Part shown: positions 40,956 to 49,141 of the stretch, in pieces
Position numbering within the stretch: position 1 is the stretch's first letter
Layout: every line of letters begins with the position of its first letter
Notes under the pieces: model-generated
Database searches by the model: none
Seen by the model: only the letters and a program-made list of their open reading frames with translations
Told to the model about the DNA's origin: nothing
Assembly: GCA_900543605.1 (NCBI GenBank)
Contig: UQSK01000002.1
Coordinates: forward strand, 50,130-114,129
DNA length: 64,000 nt
Origin: an uncultured Collinsella sp.
GTDB taxonomy: Bacteria > Actinomycetota > Coriobacteriia > Coriobacteriales > Coriobacteriaceae
Direction: 5' to 3'
Made by a program: the position numbers and the translations under genes

Positions 40956-41032
40956 GCGGCGTTACCTCAGCTGGATAGAGGGTCTGACTACGAATCAGAA
41001 CGTCATAGGTTCGAATCCTATACGCCGCACCA
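40956..41032 (+). tRNA. tRNA-Arg (ACG), CCA encoded
   Basis: Acceptor GCGGCGT/ACGCCGC, D-arm CTCAGCTGGATAGAG, anticodon arm TCTGACTACGAATCAGA with anticodon ACG (read as ICG), and T-arm ATAGGTTCGAATCCTAT. The encoded CCA ends at 41032. Its 3' tail (41013-41032) is repeated at 41203-41222. Confidence 0.96.
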
Positions 41033-41310
41033 ATCGAACTTAAAGCCTCCGGCAACGGGGGCTTTTCTTTTATGCCGCCACCGCATGGATTCGAACCTCG
41101 GTCGAGGCGCGAGCGTCAAGAAAACGCGAAGCGTTTTTAGCGAGCGGGCGAGGACGCCGGCAGGCGGGCGAAGTCGGTGCGGATCCGCGAAGCGGATGCG
41201 CGGAATCCTATACGCCGCACCAATTGAACTTGAAGCCTCCGGCAACGGGGGCTTTTCTTTTACGTAAGCACTGCATGGATTCGAACCTCGGTCGAGGCGC
41301 GGGCGTGAAG
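41013..41310 (+). repeat. Tandem tRNA-Arg tail units with the 98-bp core
   Basis: Unit 1 (41013-41202) contains the tRNA tail, terminator (GCCTCCGGCAACGGGGGC-TTTT), an antisense match to the tRNA-Arg T-loop (GGATTCGAACCT, 41087-41098) and the core 41107-41204 shared with tRNA-Leu. Unit 2 (41203-41310) repeats the tail, terminator, antisense T-loop and the first bases of the core, 190 bases out of register, and then stops. The bases 41311-41407 hold no gene and no clear promoter. Confidence 0.9.
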
Positions 41311-41407
41311 CGGACGATTTCTTATCGACTCGTGTAAGATTCCGAGTAGGTATCGCGGCCTATCCGCGACCACTCCTTCTCTCAACGACCGATCAGGGTG
41401 ATACTTC

Positions 41408-43849
41408 GTGGCAGAGCGTCCGACATACAAGCTCAGGTTTCTCGATCCCAAGAAGCGCTTTCCGGCGATGCCCGAGCAGCCTGCGGGACGCTCATATGGC
41501 GTGGTCTGGAAACTCTTTGGCGAGGACCAGCATGAATCTTGTTATGTCGTCGAATTCGTTGGCAAAAGTCATGCGTCGCTTTTGGGCTACGTAAGCGTTT
41601 CGGGTGAGGTGTACAAGGTGGACCGCCCCGTTAGCGAGGCTCCGCTGCCCAACGATCCCGACATGGAACTGGTCCTTGACGAGTCGGATTCCAGTATTGG
41701 TGAGATTATGGTAAGGGAAGCCAGCGGTGCAATGCGTACGTGCGCGCGAACCGTCGGCTCTCCCGAAGGCCCCATGCGCGAGCAGTCCGATCACGATACA
41801 TGGAATTCGGCCCGCTCCCTTCCTTACGGCGAGTTCATGGCATCGATGTTCCTGCGCTACGTGATATTTGCCAACTCCGAAAGCGCTGTTGCGAACACGG
41901 CGGACGCCGACGGTCTCGATGCGGACATGCAAAACGTTGTCGACAAGATCAAGCTCGTAAAGTTGCCCGAGCCGGTCGAGGTGTTTTTGGGCTTTAACAC
42001 GGCACCGCTACCTGACGCTATCGAGACGCTGCTCTACCGCGTTGACCATGCCGAGAATCCGAGCGGTATCGAGCGTTATGCCGCCGCCCTTATGAGCGAG
42101 GTCGACTTGCCCCGTCTGCGCACCATTGCCGCCAAGTCCGAAATGAGCCTAGCGCGCATCGACCGGTCGAAGCTGTTCTATCTCAATTTTGATCGTAGCC
42201 TGCTGGACCAGGGCGAGATTGACATGCTGCTTGCCATCGAGTGCCGTCTCAACCGCCTCTCCGGCATCCTCGAGCGCATCGGGGCCGGATTGGCCCCTGC
42301 GGCATCCTCGCCGAGCCTTGAGGGCTGCGCGCTCTTTGATGCGTGGCATATCGCCAAGACGACCAACGATGTTCCCCGACTGCTCGATACGACCTCGAGC
42401 GATAACCCGTGGGGCAAACCGGGTACGGTGGCTTGCCAGCCGGGCGGTGAGTGGGATGTGCGTACCCGCTTCGCGCGTATTGTCGAGGCGCTCAACGTGG
42501 TCACGCGGCTCGACTATACCTATCGGGCAAATGTTGCCGAGGGGATTATGCTCGTTCGGTTTGGGCACTCTGTCGTGAATGCCATGCCGCAACGTGAATA
42601 CGACGCTCAAGATGACGCCTGGCGCGAGCTGGAAGAGGACACGCGTGCGATCTGCGCCGCGGAGCACGATGCGCGCGTGGCACTCACGCTTGCGGCAGCG
42701 TGTTTTGCCGCGGGCACCTGCATCACGCGCTGCTATGTGCAGATTGCTGCTCCCGACAGTGAGCAGGGCGAGCGCGTTGTCGCAACGTATTTCTTTGGGC
42801 GCGCGGCCTATCTGGCCGATTGCGTGCCTGTCGCCAAGGATCTTGAGAGCATGGACATGGACGATATGCCGTGCAAGCGTGTGCTTGAGGCGTATGAGTC
42901 AACCGCTCCGGAGACGATTGAGCCTGCGGAGGTTCATGCTCGTCCGCGTGATGACCATCGCACACTGCCGCCGGCGCTGCGCGATCTGCTGCTCGCCGAT
43001 AAGGCTGACGAGTTGGAGGTCATGGAAGAGGACGATGACCCATACGTGGCCCGTGTTGTTGAATTGCGCGAGCAGGCAAAAGTCGACCGTACAGGTGCTT
43101 TTGAAGGCTTTTCCCGTCTTGTCGAGGAGTTGGAGGCTAAGTGCGCCGTCGCCGAGCTTTTGGCGACAGGTCCGGTTCAAACGCAGTTTTGCGATAACCA
43201 GCTGGTGCGCATGGTGCTACCGGTGTTGGAAGAAGACCGCTCTGTGCGAATCCTTCGTGCGCCCGATGCGCTGTACTTTGCCCAGCACGAGATCTGCAGC
43301 TTTTACGCCGAGCAAGAGGACTTTGAACGAGCGCTGCCCGAGGTGCGCCATCTTTACGATCTGGCGCGCTCGTCCATGCAATCGCACTTTGCGCTCATCA
43401 ACGTGCTTGCGCGTCTGGAGCGCTTTGACGAGATTATCGAGGTGGCGCGCCACGGCCTACGTATTGCCAGCGATCGTTCTGCAATCGGCTACCTGTTCTA
43501 TCGCTTGGCGTTTGCCTATTGGAATTGCGATCAGCTCGACCTGGCGCTGGCTTGTTACCGTCTCGTGCCGCGCGGCGAGGAGTCGGGCAGTAGCGCGCTG
43601 GAAGAAATGCAGGGCCTTATGAACGAGATGGGCGTTAGCGAGCCTCCGACGTTCGAGGAAGCGGGCGAGACTATCCGCAAGGCTGGACTTGAGTTGCCGC
43701 CAGTGTCCGCCGTGACGAATCAGCTGGCAGATGCCGCTGTGCAACTGGTCGACAACGGCTTCTTTTTCCTGGCACGCGGTTGCATCTTCCAAATGTGGCG
43801 CACCATGGGCAACGACGAGCTCGGCTCCCTCAACCGCTCGCTGGGGTAG
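41408..43849 (+). CDS. Large tetratricopeptide-like protein of unknown function
   Basis: An 813-residue cytoplasmic protein with no signal peptide. The C-terminal third (about residues 610-735) shows helix pairs in TPR style: ALYFAQHEICSFYAEQEDFE, LYDLARSSMQSHFALINVLA, IGYLFYRLAFAYWNCDQLDL. The N-terminal 600 residues are not recognised; they include an apparent beta-rich domain (about 1-75) and a long alpha/beta body. The start is a GTG at 41408 with a weak ribosome site. Codon use matches the core genome. It is a single gene between tRNA-Arg elements and an AAA ATPase gene. Confidence 0.7.
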   Translation: MAERPTYKLRFLDPKKRFPAMPEQPAGRSYGVVWKLFGEDQHESCYVVEFVGKSHASLLGYVSVSGEVYKVDRPVSEAPLPNDPDMELVLDESDSSIGEIMVREASGAMRTCARTVGSPEGPMREQSDHDTWNSARSLPYGEFMASMFLRYVIFANSESAVANTADADGLDADMQNVVDKIKLVKLPEPVEVFLGFNTAPLPDAIETLLYRVDHAENPSGIERYAAALMSEVDLPRLRTIAAKSEMSLARIDRSKLFYLNFDRSLLDQGEIDMLLAIECRLNRLSGILERIGAGLAPAASSPSLEGCALFDAWHIAKTTNDVPRLLDTTSSDNPWGKPGTVACQPGGEWDVRTRFARIVEALNVVTRLDYTYRANVAEGIMLVRFGHSVVNAMPQREYDAQDDAWRELEEDTRAICAAEHDARVALTLAAACFAAGTCITRCYVQIAAPDSEQGERVVATYFFGRAAYLADCVPVAKDLESMDMDDMPCKRVLEAYESTAPETIEPAEVHARPRDDHRTLPPALRDLLLADKADELEVMEEDDDPYVARVVELREQAKVDRTGAFEGFSRLVEELEAKCAVAELLATGPVQTQFCDNQLVRMVLPVLEEDRSVRILRAPDALYFAQHEICSFYAEQEDFERALPEVRHLYDLARSSMQSHFALINVLARLERFDEIIEVARHGLRIASDRSAIGYLFYRLAFAYWNCDQLDLALACYRLVPRGEESGSSALEEMQGLMNEMGVSEPPTFEEAGETIRKAGLELPPVSAVTNQLADAAVQLVDNGFFFLARGCIFQMWRTMGNDELGSLNRSLG

Positions 43850-43937
43850 GGGCGATATAGAGGGGCCGCACCGCGCTATTTGTATCGGCGCGGGCGGGAG
43901 GACCCGGCAGGATTGGTAAGGCATAAAGCCGCCGAGC

Positions 43938-44000
43938 CTGCTAAAACTGTTAAACTCTGCTAAAGTTGCTAAACTTTGTTAAAGTTGTTAAAACTAGCAG
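43938..44000 (+). repeat. Array of 9-10 bp TGYTAAA repeats before an ATPase gene
   Basis: Six imperfect units in a row: TGCTAAAAC, TGTTAAACTC, TGCTAAAGT, TGCTAAACTT, TGTTAAAGT, TGTTAAAAC, ending in TAGCAG. The array begins CTGCTAAAAC-type and ends AACTAGCAG, so it is also partly palindromic. It ends directly at the ribosome site of the next gene. It may be an operator for that gene's own product, which ends in a winged-helix-like domain. Confidence 0.7.
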
Positions 44001-44011
44001 AGGAGGGCAGA

Positions 44012-45094
44012 ATGACGAAAGCTGTTAACCCCTTTAAGCCAACGGCGGGCATGAATCCGCCTGAGCTTATCGGACGGGACACTGTTTTGGATGACTTTGC
44101 CGAGGCTCTTGAGAATGGTCCTGGTGCCCCCGATCGACTCATGCGCATCTCGGGCGTCCGAGGCACAGGTAAAACGGTGCTCCTTAATGCATTGGGTGAC
44201 CTTGCACGCAAAAAAGGATTCGAGGTCGTTGACGTTGCCTCCAATGCTGGTTTTTGCAATAGAATCCTCGAGGCTCTGCAGCGAAACGTTCGTCTTGAAT
44301 CAATCTCGATTTCCCCATCGATTTTAGGGGTCAGCCTTGGCTCCATGGAGATGTCGAAGTCGGCCTCTCATCTGGGCGAGGCGATGTACGATGCTGCGAA
44401 GCGCGGTGGTCTGCTCATTACGCTCGACGAGATCCAGGATGCCTCAACTGAGGAAATGCGCGAGCTAGGCAATGAGATGCAGCTCTTGATCCGCCAAGGA
44501 GCGAATGTCGCTTTCGCTTTCGCCGGGCTGCCGACATCGGTAGATGGCGTGGTGGTGGATGATACGTTGACGTTCCTTCAGCGAGCCAAACATGTTGAAC
44601 TTACTCGGCTTTCCGATTTTGAAGTTGGCGGATCGTTTGAGGATACGATGAGACGAGCGGGCAAGGAGCTCGACAAAGGTGCCGCTGAGCTATTAACAAA
44701 AGCTTCGGCAGGCTATCCCTTTATGGTCCAGCTGGTCGGATATTACGCTTGGCAGGTTGCTGCGCGCAGTGGGGCGGAGAGCGTGAGCGAAGAGGCGGCT
44801 CGTAAGGGTATCCAGGCGGCTCTTGATAGCTTTAATGCTATGGTGATTGCCCCAGCGCTGCGCAGGGTGTCGGAACGGCAGTTTCAGTATCTCGCGGCGA
44901 TGGCTCAATGCGAGGGCGTCGATATCGCCAACGGCGATATCGCCAAGAAGATGGGTTTGTCGGCGAACAAAGTTGGGTCATATCGCAAGCGTCTGATCGA
45001 TGCGGGGTTGATTGAGCCCGCGGGCTATGGCCGTGTTTCGTTTGCAATTCCATACATGCGCGATTATCTGTTGGAGACCGTTCGAGAGGACTAA
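44012..45094 (+). CDS. AAA family ATPase with C-terminal winged helix
   Basis: A 360-residue STAND/Orc1-Cdc6-like ATP-binding protein. Walker A is GVRGTGKT at residues 48-55 and Walker B LLITLDEIQD near 134-143, with a sensor-1-like AFAFAGLPTS after it. The C-terminal 75 residues (RRVSERQFQYLAAMA to YGRVSFAIPYMRDYL) look like a winged helix. Such proteins are frequent on mobile or accessory DNA; the role is unknown. GAGGAGGGCAG lies upstream of ATG 44012, within the 3' edge of the repeat array. Its base composition is slightly AT-richer than the neighbours. Confidence 0.8.
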   Translation: MTKAVNPFKPTAGMNPPELIGRDTVLDDFAEALENGPGAPDRLMRISGVRGTGKTVLLNALGDLARKKGFEVVDVASNAGFCNRILEALQRNVRLESISISPSILGVSLGSMEMSKSASHLGEAMYDAAKRGGLLITLDEIQDASTEEMRELGNEMQLLIRQGANVAFAFAGLPTSVDGVVVDDTLTFLQRAKHVELTRLSDFEVGGSFEDTMRRAGKELDKGAAELLTKASAGYPFMVQLVGYYAWQVAARSGAESVSEEAARKGIQAALDSFNAMVIAPALRRVSERQFQYLAAMAQCEGVDIANGDIAKKMGLSANKVGSYRKRLIDAGLIEPAGYGRVSFAIPYMRDYLLETVRED

Positions 45095-45144
45095 TAAAGA
45101 ATGGGCTGTCCGCGCTGTCGCTGGGGCCGTCCTTGTATCTTTGT

Positions 45145-45197
45145 CTCAACCTGTAACATCTGGAGGGGATTACGGCCTGCAGATGTTACAGGTTGAG
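45145..45197. repeat. Perfect 18-bp inverted repeat
   Basis: CTCAACCTGTAACATCTG (45145-45162) and CAGATGTTACAGGTTGAG (45180-45197) with a 17-base centre. There is no T-run on either side, so this is not an ordinary terminator. It lies between the ATPase gene and tRNA-Ser and resembles a REP-type or miniature element. Confidence 0.8.
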
Positions 45198-45303
45198 ATG
45201 ATTGACTGAGACGTTTACTGGTAAAAGAGAGGTAAAAGAGGAAACGCCTCAAAATTCCCCTTGCCCAACTTCGGCTGTTTGGTTACTATAGAACGGCTGT
45301 TAC

Positions 45304-45394
45304 GGAGAGCTGACCGAGAGGCCGAAGGTGCTCGCCTGCTAAGCGAGTATGCCCCAAAAGGGCATCTGGGGTTCGAATCCCCAGCTCTCCGCCA
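45304..45394 (+). tRNA. tRNA-Ser (GCT), CCA encoded
   Basis: Acceptor GGAGAGC/GCTCTCC, anticodon arm CTCGCCTGCTAAGCGAG with anticodon GCT, a long variable arm TATGCCCCAAAAGGGCAT, and T-arm CTGGGGTTCGAATCCCCAG. CCA is encoded at 45392-45394. Confidence 0.95.
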
Positions 45395-45408
45395 GTATGA
45401 CTTTGAAG

Positions 45409-45434
45409 AAGGGTCCCATTTGGGGCCCTTTTTT
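45409..45434 (+). terminator. Terminator after tRNA-Ser
   Basis: AAGGGTCCC and TGGGGCCCTT form a stem followed by TTTT. Just after it, GCTGGGGATT at 45451-45460 is an antisense match to this tRNA's T-arm, followed by a sequence that weakly resembles the start of the core element seen after tRNA-Leu and tRNA-Arg. Confidence 0.8.
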
Positions 45435-45570
45435 ATTATCAAGAATGGCAGCTGGGGATTAGAGTCCGAAAGGGCGTGAACATTAGGCAAACACGGGGCG
45501 CTTGAAAACGGGGAGACCCAGGCGTGCTCGTGCACCCCGGTGTGGGGTTCCGAGGGGATGGAGTAGAAAT

Positions 45571-46722
45571 ATGGTAAAGGTCGGGCTGCGTAAGCCGAAT
45601 CTAAAGACATCACTCAAGGCAAGAACGACCGGCAGAGCGAAGCGCGCGGTAAAGCGGGCGATAATCCCCGGCTATGGTAAGAAGGGCATGGGGTGGATCA
45701 AAAATCCGAAGAAGGCTGCTTACAATGCCGTATACAGCAGAACGACCGTCGGAGTTGGGGATGTCGCTCGCGCCGTTGCTAAATCAGGCGCTCGGAGCTC
45801 GGCGTCAAGGACGTCCTCAATTACTGTTTCATCGCATGAAATTACACCTTTGGCGAAGCCTGAACAGAAATCTCTCACTCGAGAGATTACGTCGGTTGAC
45901 AGGGCAAACAAGGCGCTTTTGCTATGCTTCCTTCTTGGGTGGTCGGGCGCTCATAGGGCGTATGCACGGATGTGGGGTAGCTTCTTTCTATATCTCTTTA
46001 CCTTTGGCCTTTTTGGATTTGGTTGGCTGTTTGATATTGTGACACTACTGATGAGACGCTCCGAGCTAAGGCGTCTCGGCGACAGTGATCAGACTCAACA
46101 GCAAGCGCCATGTTCCGTTGATTCTACATTCGATCGAAATGTCGCCGACTCCGGAAATTGGGAACAGCGTGGAGATGGGGAGGCTGCGGCTCGGCTAGAG
46201 CTTCAACGTAAAAACCGTGCCTATATGGAAGAAAACGGCATCGACGTGGAGATGTTTACCGAGGAAAAGGTCGCGGCGGACGCCTTGCGAACCATTGAGT
46301 CGGTATGCCCGTGCATGCTTAGGTTTGACCGAGGCATGAGCGAAGAGGAGCCAAGCATCAGCTTTTGCTCTCCAACAAAGACGGGGAAGATGCCCAAGAA
46401 TGTCGTCGAGGCCCGCATTTACCATCAGGACGTGAAGCTATTGATGGATTCCCACGGCTTCGAATTGCCGGAGTATGGTGACAGCATCAATGTCATGATT
46501 AGTTATCTAGCTGATGGGCGCATAAATAAAGTCGATATCCATGGGTTCCATAATGGCCGCTCCGTTAGTGTCTCCATTCGCAGGCGGAGCGACGATCTTG
46601 TTATGACGAGTGCGGGCACCATCGGAGAAACGGGTGCCTGGCAATCGCTGTGTCCTGGGGCAGACCCCTCAGCTGGGGACCTTTTCAGGGCCTTGACCAA
46701 GGAGGTCGAAAGGATCTACTAG
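45571..46722 (+). CDS. TM2 domain-containing protein with basic N-terminus
   Basis: A 383-residue protein. Residues 1-50 are strongly basic (KARTTGRAKRAVKRAIIPGY), and 50-110 are Ser/Thr-rich. Residues 113-160 form a TM2 domain: two membrane helices around GWSGAHRAYARM, where the family has GxxGxHRFY, ending GWLFDIVTLL. A coiled, charged middle (about 200-225) precedes a C-terminal domain (about 230-380) that is not recognised. ATG 45571 has GGAG 9 bases upstream. It follows the tRNA-Ser region and has a composition close to the AT-richer accessory genes. Confidence 0.75.
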   Translation: MVKVGLRKPNLKTSLKARTTGRAKRAVKRAIIPGYGKKGMGWIKNPKKAAYNAVYSRTTVGVGDVARAVAKSGARSSASRTSSITVSSHEITPLAKPEQKSLTREITSVDRANKALLLCFLLGWSGAHRAYARMWGSFFLYLFTFGLFGFGWLFDIVTLLMRRSELRRLGDSDQTQQQAPCSVDSTFDRNVADSGNWEQRGDGEAAARLELQRKNRAYMEENGIDVEMFTEEKVAADALRTIESVCPCMLRFDRGMSEEEPSISFCSPTKTGKMPKNVVEARIYHQDVKLLMDSHGFELPEYGDSINVMISYLADGRINKVDIHGFHNGRSVSVSIRRRSDDLVMTSAGTIGETGAWQSLCPGADPSAGDLFRALTKEVERIY

Positions 46723-46825
46723 CATGCCCGGTGGACCCGTTTTCAAGGTCCGAAAAGACACAGCGAAGGTAAACGGCTAGCAATGTCGCTTTGGTGATTC
46801 TGACGCATCCCGTTTAAGAGGTATT

Positions 46826-46853
46826 CAAAAAGAGGCGCCCGTTGGACGCCTCT
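46826..46853 (-). terminator. Terminator after dacA
   Basis: On the minus strand AGAGGCG (complement of 46847-46853) pairs with CGCCTCT (complement of 46831-46837) and is followed by TTTTTG. Confidence 0.8.
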
Positions 46854-46882
46854 CCAATCTCAAATGTAATGTTCCCCCAGCC

Positions 46883-48223
46883 CTACACCTCGGGCGCCTT
46901 GGCTACGGTCTCGCTCTCTGCCGTGAGTGGCCGGTTGTCGATGCGGCGGCCCAGGCGGTCGAGCTTCACGAGGAGCCATTCAATGGGATTCGGCCCTGTG
47001 CCTTCCTCGTCGGCAACCAGGTCCATGACGGCGACCTTGGTGCCGTCCTGCTTGAGCGTAACGCTGCCTACCTTGTCGCCAACATGCACCGTGCCCGAAA
47101 GATCGTCGTAGCTAACCTTTTCGGTCACCTCGCCGGCAAGGGAAAACACGGTCGCTTGCGCCGTAGGATCGGCGAGCGTGGCGTCGATCGTCTTATCCGT
47201 CCAGTCGGTTTGACTGATGCGCGCCATAAGCGGGTTGCCGTTGGCGGTCTTTTCCTGCGTGTTGGCGATTGCGACCGCCGCCTTGTGACCGTAGTACCAA
47301 TTGGCAAGGGTTGCGGTATCGGTAAAGCGCTGGTCGGTGGTGGTGGAGTTCAAAACGACGGTGTAGATCTCGTCGCCGTCGCGGTTGTAGGCGCTCGTAA
47401 AGCAATAGCCCGCGTCGTCGGTGGTGCCGGTCTTGCCGCCGATGTTGCCATCTTGGCCCAGCAAATAGTTATGCGTGTCCATGGAATGCGAATGGTCGGT
47501 GCCGTCGGCGCCCGTGGCCTCGATCCAGGAATCCTCGCTCGCTACGACCTCGCGGATCGTGTCGTTTTTCATGGCCTCCTGCATCATCAGCGCTACGTCG
47601 TGTGCGGTTGAGTGCATATCGCCAGCCCACTCATCAAAGTCCAGACCATGCGGGTTTTCAAAAAGCGTACCGGTGCAGCCGAGCTTCTTAGCGCGCTCGT
47701 TCATGGCCTTCACAAATGTGGCCTCGGCGTCTTTGGTCTTAGGGTCGATCTTCTTGCCCACATATTCGGCGAGCACGATGGCGGCGTCGTTGCCCGAGGG
47801 AATCATCAGGCCGCGCAGCGCCTGCTCCACGGTAAGCTTGTCGCCTTCGAGCAAGCCGGCGGTCGAATTGCCCACGGTGACTGCGGCGTTGCTCACCGTG
47901 ACCTTCTCGTCCATCTTGCAATTCTCGACGGTTAGGATTGCGGTCATGACCTTGGTGATCGAGGCAATCTTGACCTGCTCATCGGCGCCGCGCCCATAGT
48001 AGACGGTGCCGTCTTTGCCCATGACGAGGGCATTGGTCGCATCGATATCGGGCAGGTTTTCGGCCGTGATGCCGCGCGCATCGGCGGTTTTGCCGCAAAC
48101 ATTGTCGGTCGTGAGCACTTGGGCGCCGGCGACGGTGGGCGCGCCAGCGGCAAGGGCGATAGCGCAGACAAAGCCGGCGGCAAGCTGGGCCGAGCGCTTT
48201 GCAAAAGAGGTGAGGGACTTCAC
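46883..48223 (-). CDS. dacA: D-alanyl-D-alanine carboxypeptidase (S11, PBP5-type)
   Basis: Trims the terminal D-Ala from peptidoglycan stem peptides outside the membrane. The 446-residue protein (start GTG 48223) has a signal peptide (SAQLAAGFVCAIALAAGAPT to about residue 35), and the three penicillin-binding motifs SITK (Ser88), SGN (143-145) and KTG (264-266). The beta-rich PBP5 C-terminal domain is recognisable, and the end is a charged tail without an obvious amphipathic anchor. The longer frame to 48334 would start upstream of the -10 box TATACT, so GTG 48223 is preferred despite a weak ribosome site. It diverges from a VanRS-like two-component pair. Confidence 0.88.
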   Translation of the reverse strand: MKSLTSFAKRSAQLAAGFVCAIALAAGAPTVAGAQVLTTDNVCGKTADARGITAENLPDIDATNALVMGKDGTVYYGRGADEQVKIASITKVMTAILTVENCKMDEKVTVSNAAVTVGNSTAGLLEGDKLTVEQALRGLMIPSGNDAAIVLAEYVGKKIDPKTKDAEATFVKAMNERAKKLGCTGTLFENPHGLDFDEWAGDMHSTAHDVALMMQEAMKNDTIREVVASEDSWIEATGADGTDHSHSMDTHNYLLGQDGNIGGKTGTTDDAGYCFTSAYNRDGDEIYTVVLNSTTTDQRFTDTATLANWYYGHKAAVAIANTQEKTANGNPLMARISQTDWTDKTIDATLADPTAQATVFSLAGEVTEKVSYDDLSGTVHVGDKVGSVTLKQDGTKVAVMDLVADEEGTGPNPIEWLLVKLDRLGRRIDNRPLTAESETVAKAPEV

Positions 48224-48420
48224 AGATTTCGCTTTCGACGGGATGGTCTCTTCTGAAACTAGAGTATATCGTTTGCCGGCGTCGGCGATCATCGCGTGCG
48301 CGCTTGGCCCACATCCGCACCCGAACGGGCACAAGGGTGCTTAAGGCCGACTTAATCACCCACGCTTGTTGTGTGTGGCGTGCGTCGCCTCAGGCATAAT
48401 GGAGCGCGAGAGGAGCACGC
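48224..48420. promoter_or_regulatory. Divergent promoter region of dacA and the VanRS-like pair
   Basis: For dacA, TATACT lies on the minus strand (complement of about 48262-48267), roughly 40 bases before the GTG. For the regulator gene, CATAAT at 48395-48400 is the best -10, with no clear -35. The 200 bases between are GC-rich and hold no gene. Confidence 0.4.
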
Positions 48421-49116
48421 ATGAACGAGCGCATTTTGGTAGTTGATGACGAGAAGGCCATCGCCGACTTGGTTGGCATCTACCTTACAAAAGAGGGCTT
48501 TGATGTCCAGATTGCCTATAGCGGGGCCGATGCTGCCAAGGCGATTTTGGAGCAGGAGTTCGATCTGGCGCTGCTTGATGTCATGCTGCCCGATATCGAT
48601 GGCTTTGAGCTGCTGCGTACGATCCGTTCCAGCCATACCTATCCCGTGATCATGCTGACGGCGCGCGATGCCCAGCAAGACAAGATCGAGGGCCTTTCGC
48701 TTGGCGCGGACGATTACGTGGTTAAGCCGTTCCGCCCGCTGGAGCTCATCGCGCGCGTGCACGCTCAGCTTCGCCGCTACACCAGTTACGGTAGCCGTGC
48801 ACAGGCGGCCGAGTCGCCGACCATTCAGCTCGACGGCTTGGAGATCAACCGCGACGCTCGTTCCGTGACGGTGGACGGTGCACCGGTACGCCTCACACCC
48901 ACCGAGTATTCAATCTTGCTGTATCTGGTCGAGCATCGCGGCAGCGTGGTGGCCGTGGAGGACCTGTTCCGTGCGGTGTGGAACGAGGATTTTATGCCCG
49001 GCTCCAACAATACGGTGATGGTGCACATTCGCCACCTGCGCGAAAAGATCGGCGACGACGCACAAAAGCCGCGCTTTATCAAAAACGTCTGGGGCGTCGG
49101 CTACATAATCGAATAA
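48421..49116 (+). CDS. OmpR-family response regulator, VanR-like
   Basis: A 231-residue regulator: receiver domain with phosphoacceptor Asp53 (LALLDVMLPDIDG), conserved Thr80 and Lys102, a linker (about 120-135), and an OmpR-type winged helix (LTPTEYSILLYLVEHRGSVV to GVGYIIE). The overall pattern is closest to VanR-type regulators. AGGAG lies 7 bases before the ATG. The partner kinase follows 25 bases later, and the divergent neighbour is a D,D-carboxypeptidase, so control of cell-wall trimming is a fair guess. Confidence 0.88.
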   Translation: MNERILVVDDEKAIADLVGIYLTKEGFDVQIAYSGADAAKAILEQEFDLALLDVMLPDIDGFELLRTIRSSHTYPVIMLTARDAQQDKIEGLSLGADDYVVKPFRPLELIARVHAQLRRYTSYGSRAQAAESPTIQLDGLEINRDARSVTVDGAPVRLTPTEYSILLYLVEHRGSVVAVEDLFRAVWNEDFMPGSNNTVMVHIRHLREKIGDDAQKPRFIKNVWGVGYIIE

Positions 49117-49141
49117 CGCCTTTGATGGTGGGGAAGTGGAT

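Noticed and set aside
43938..44000. A CRISPR array or replication origin
   Set aside because: Units are only 9-10 bp without spacers, no cas genes are near, and no DnaA boxes or replication genes are present.
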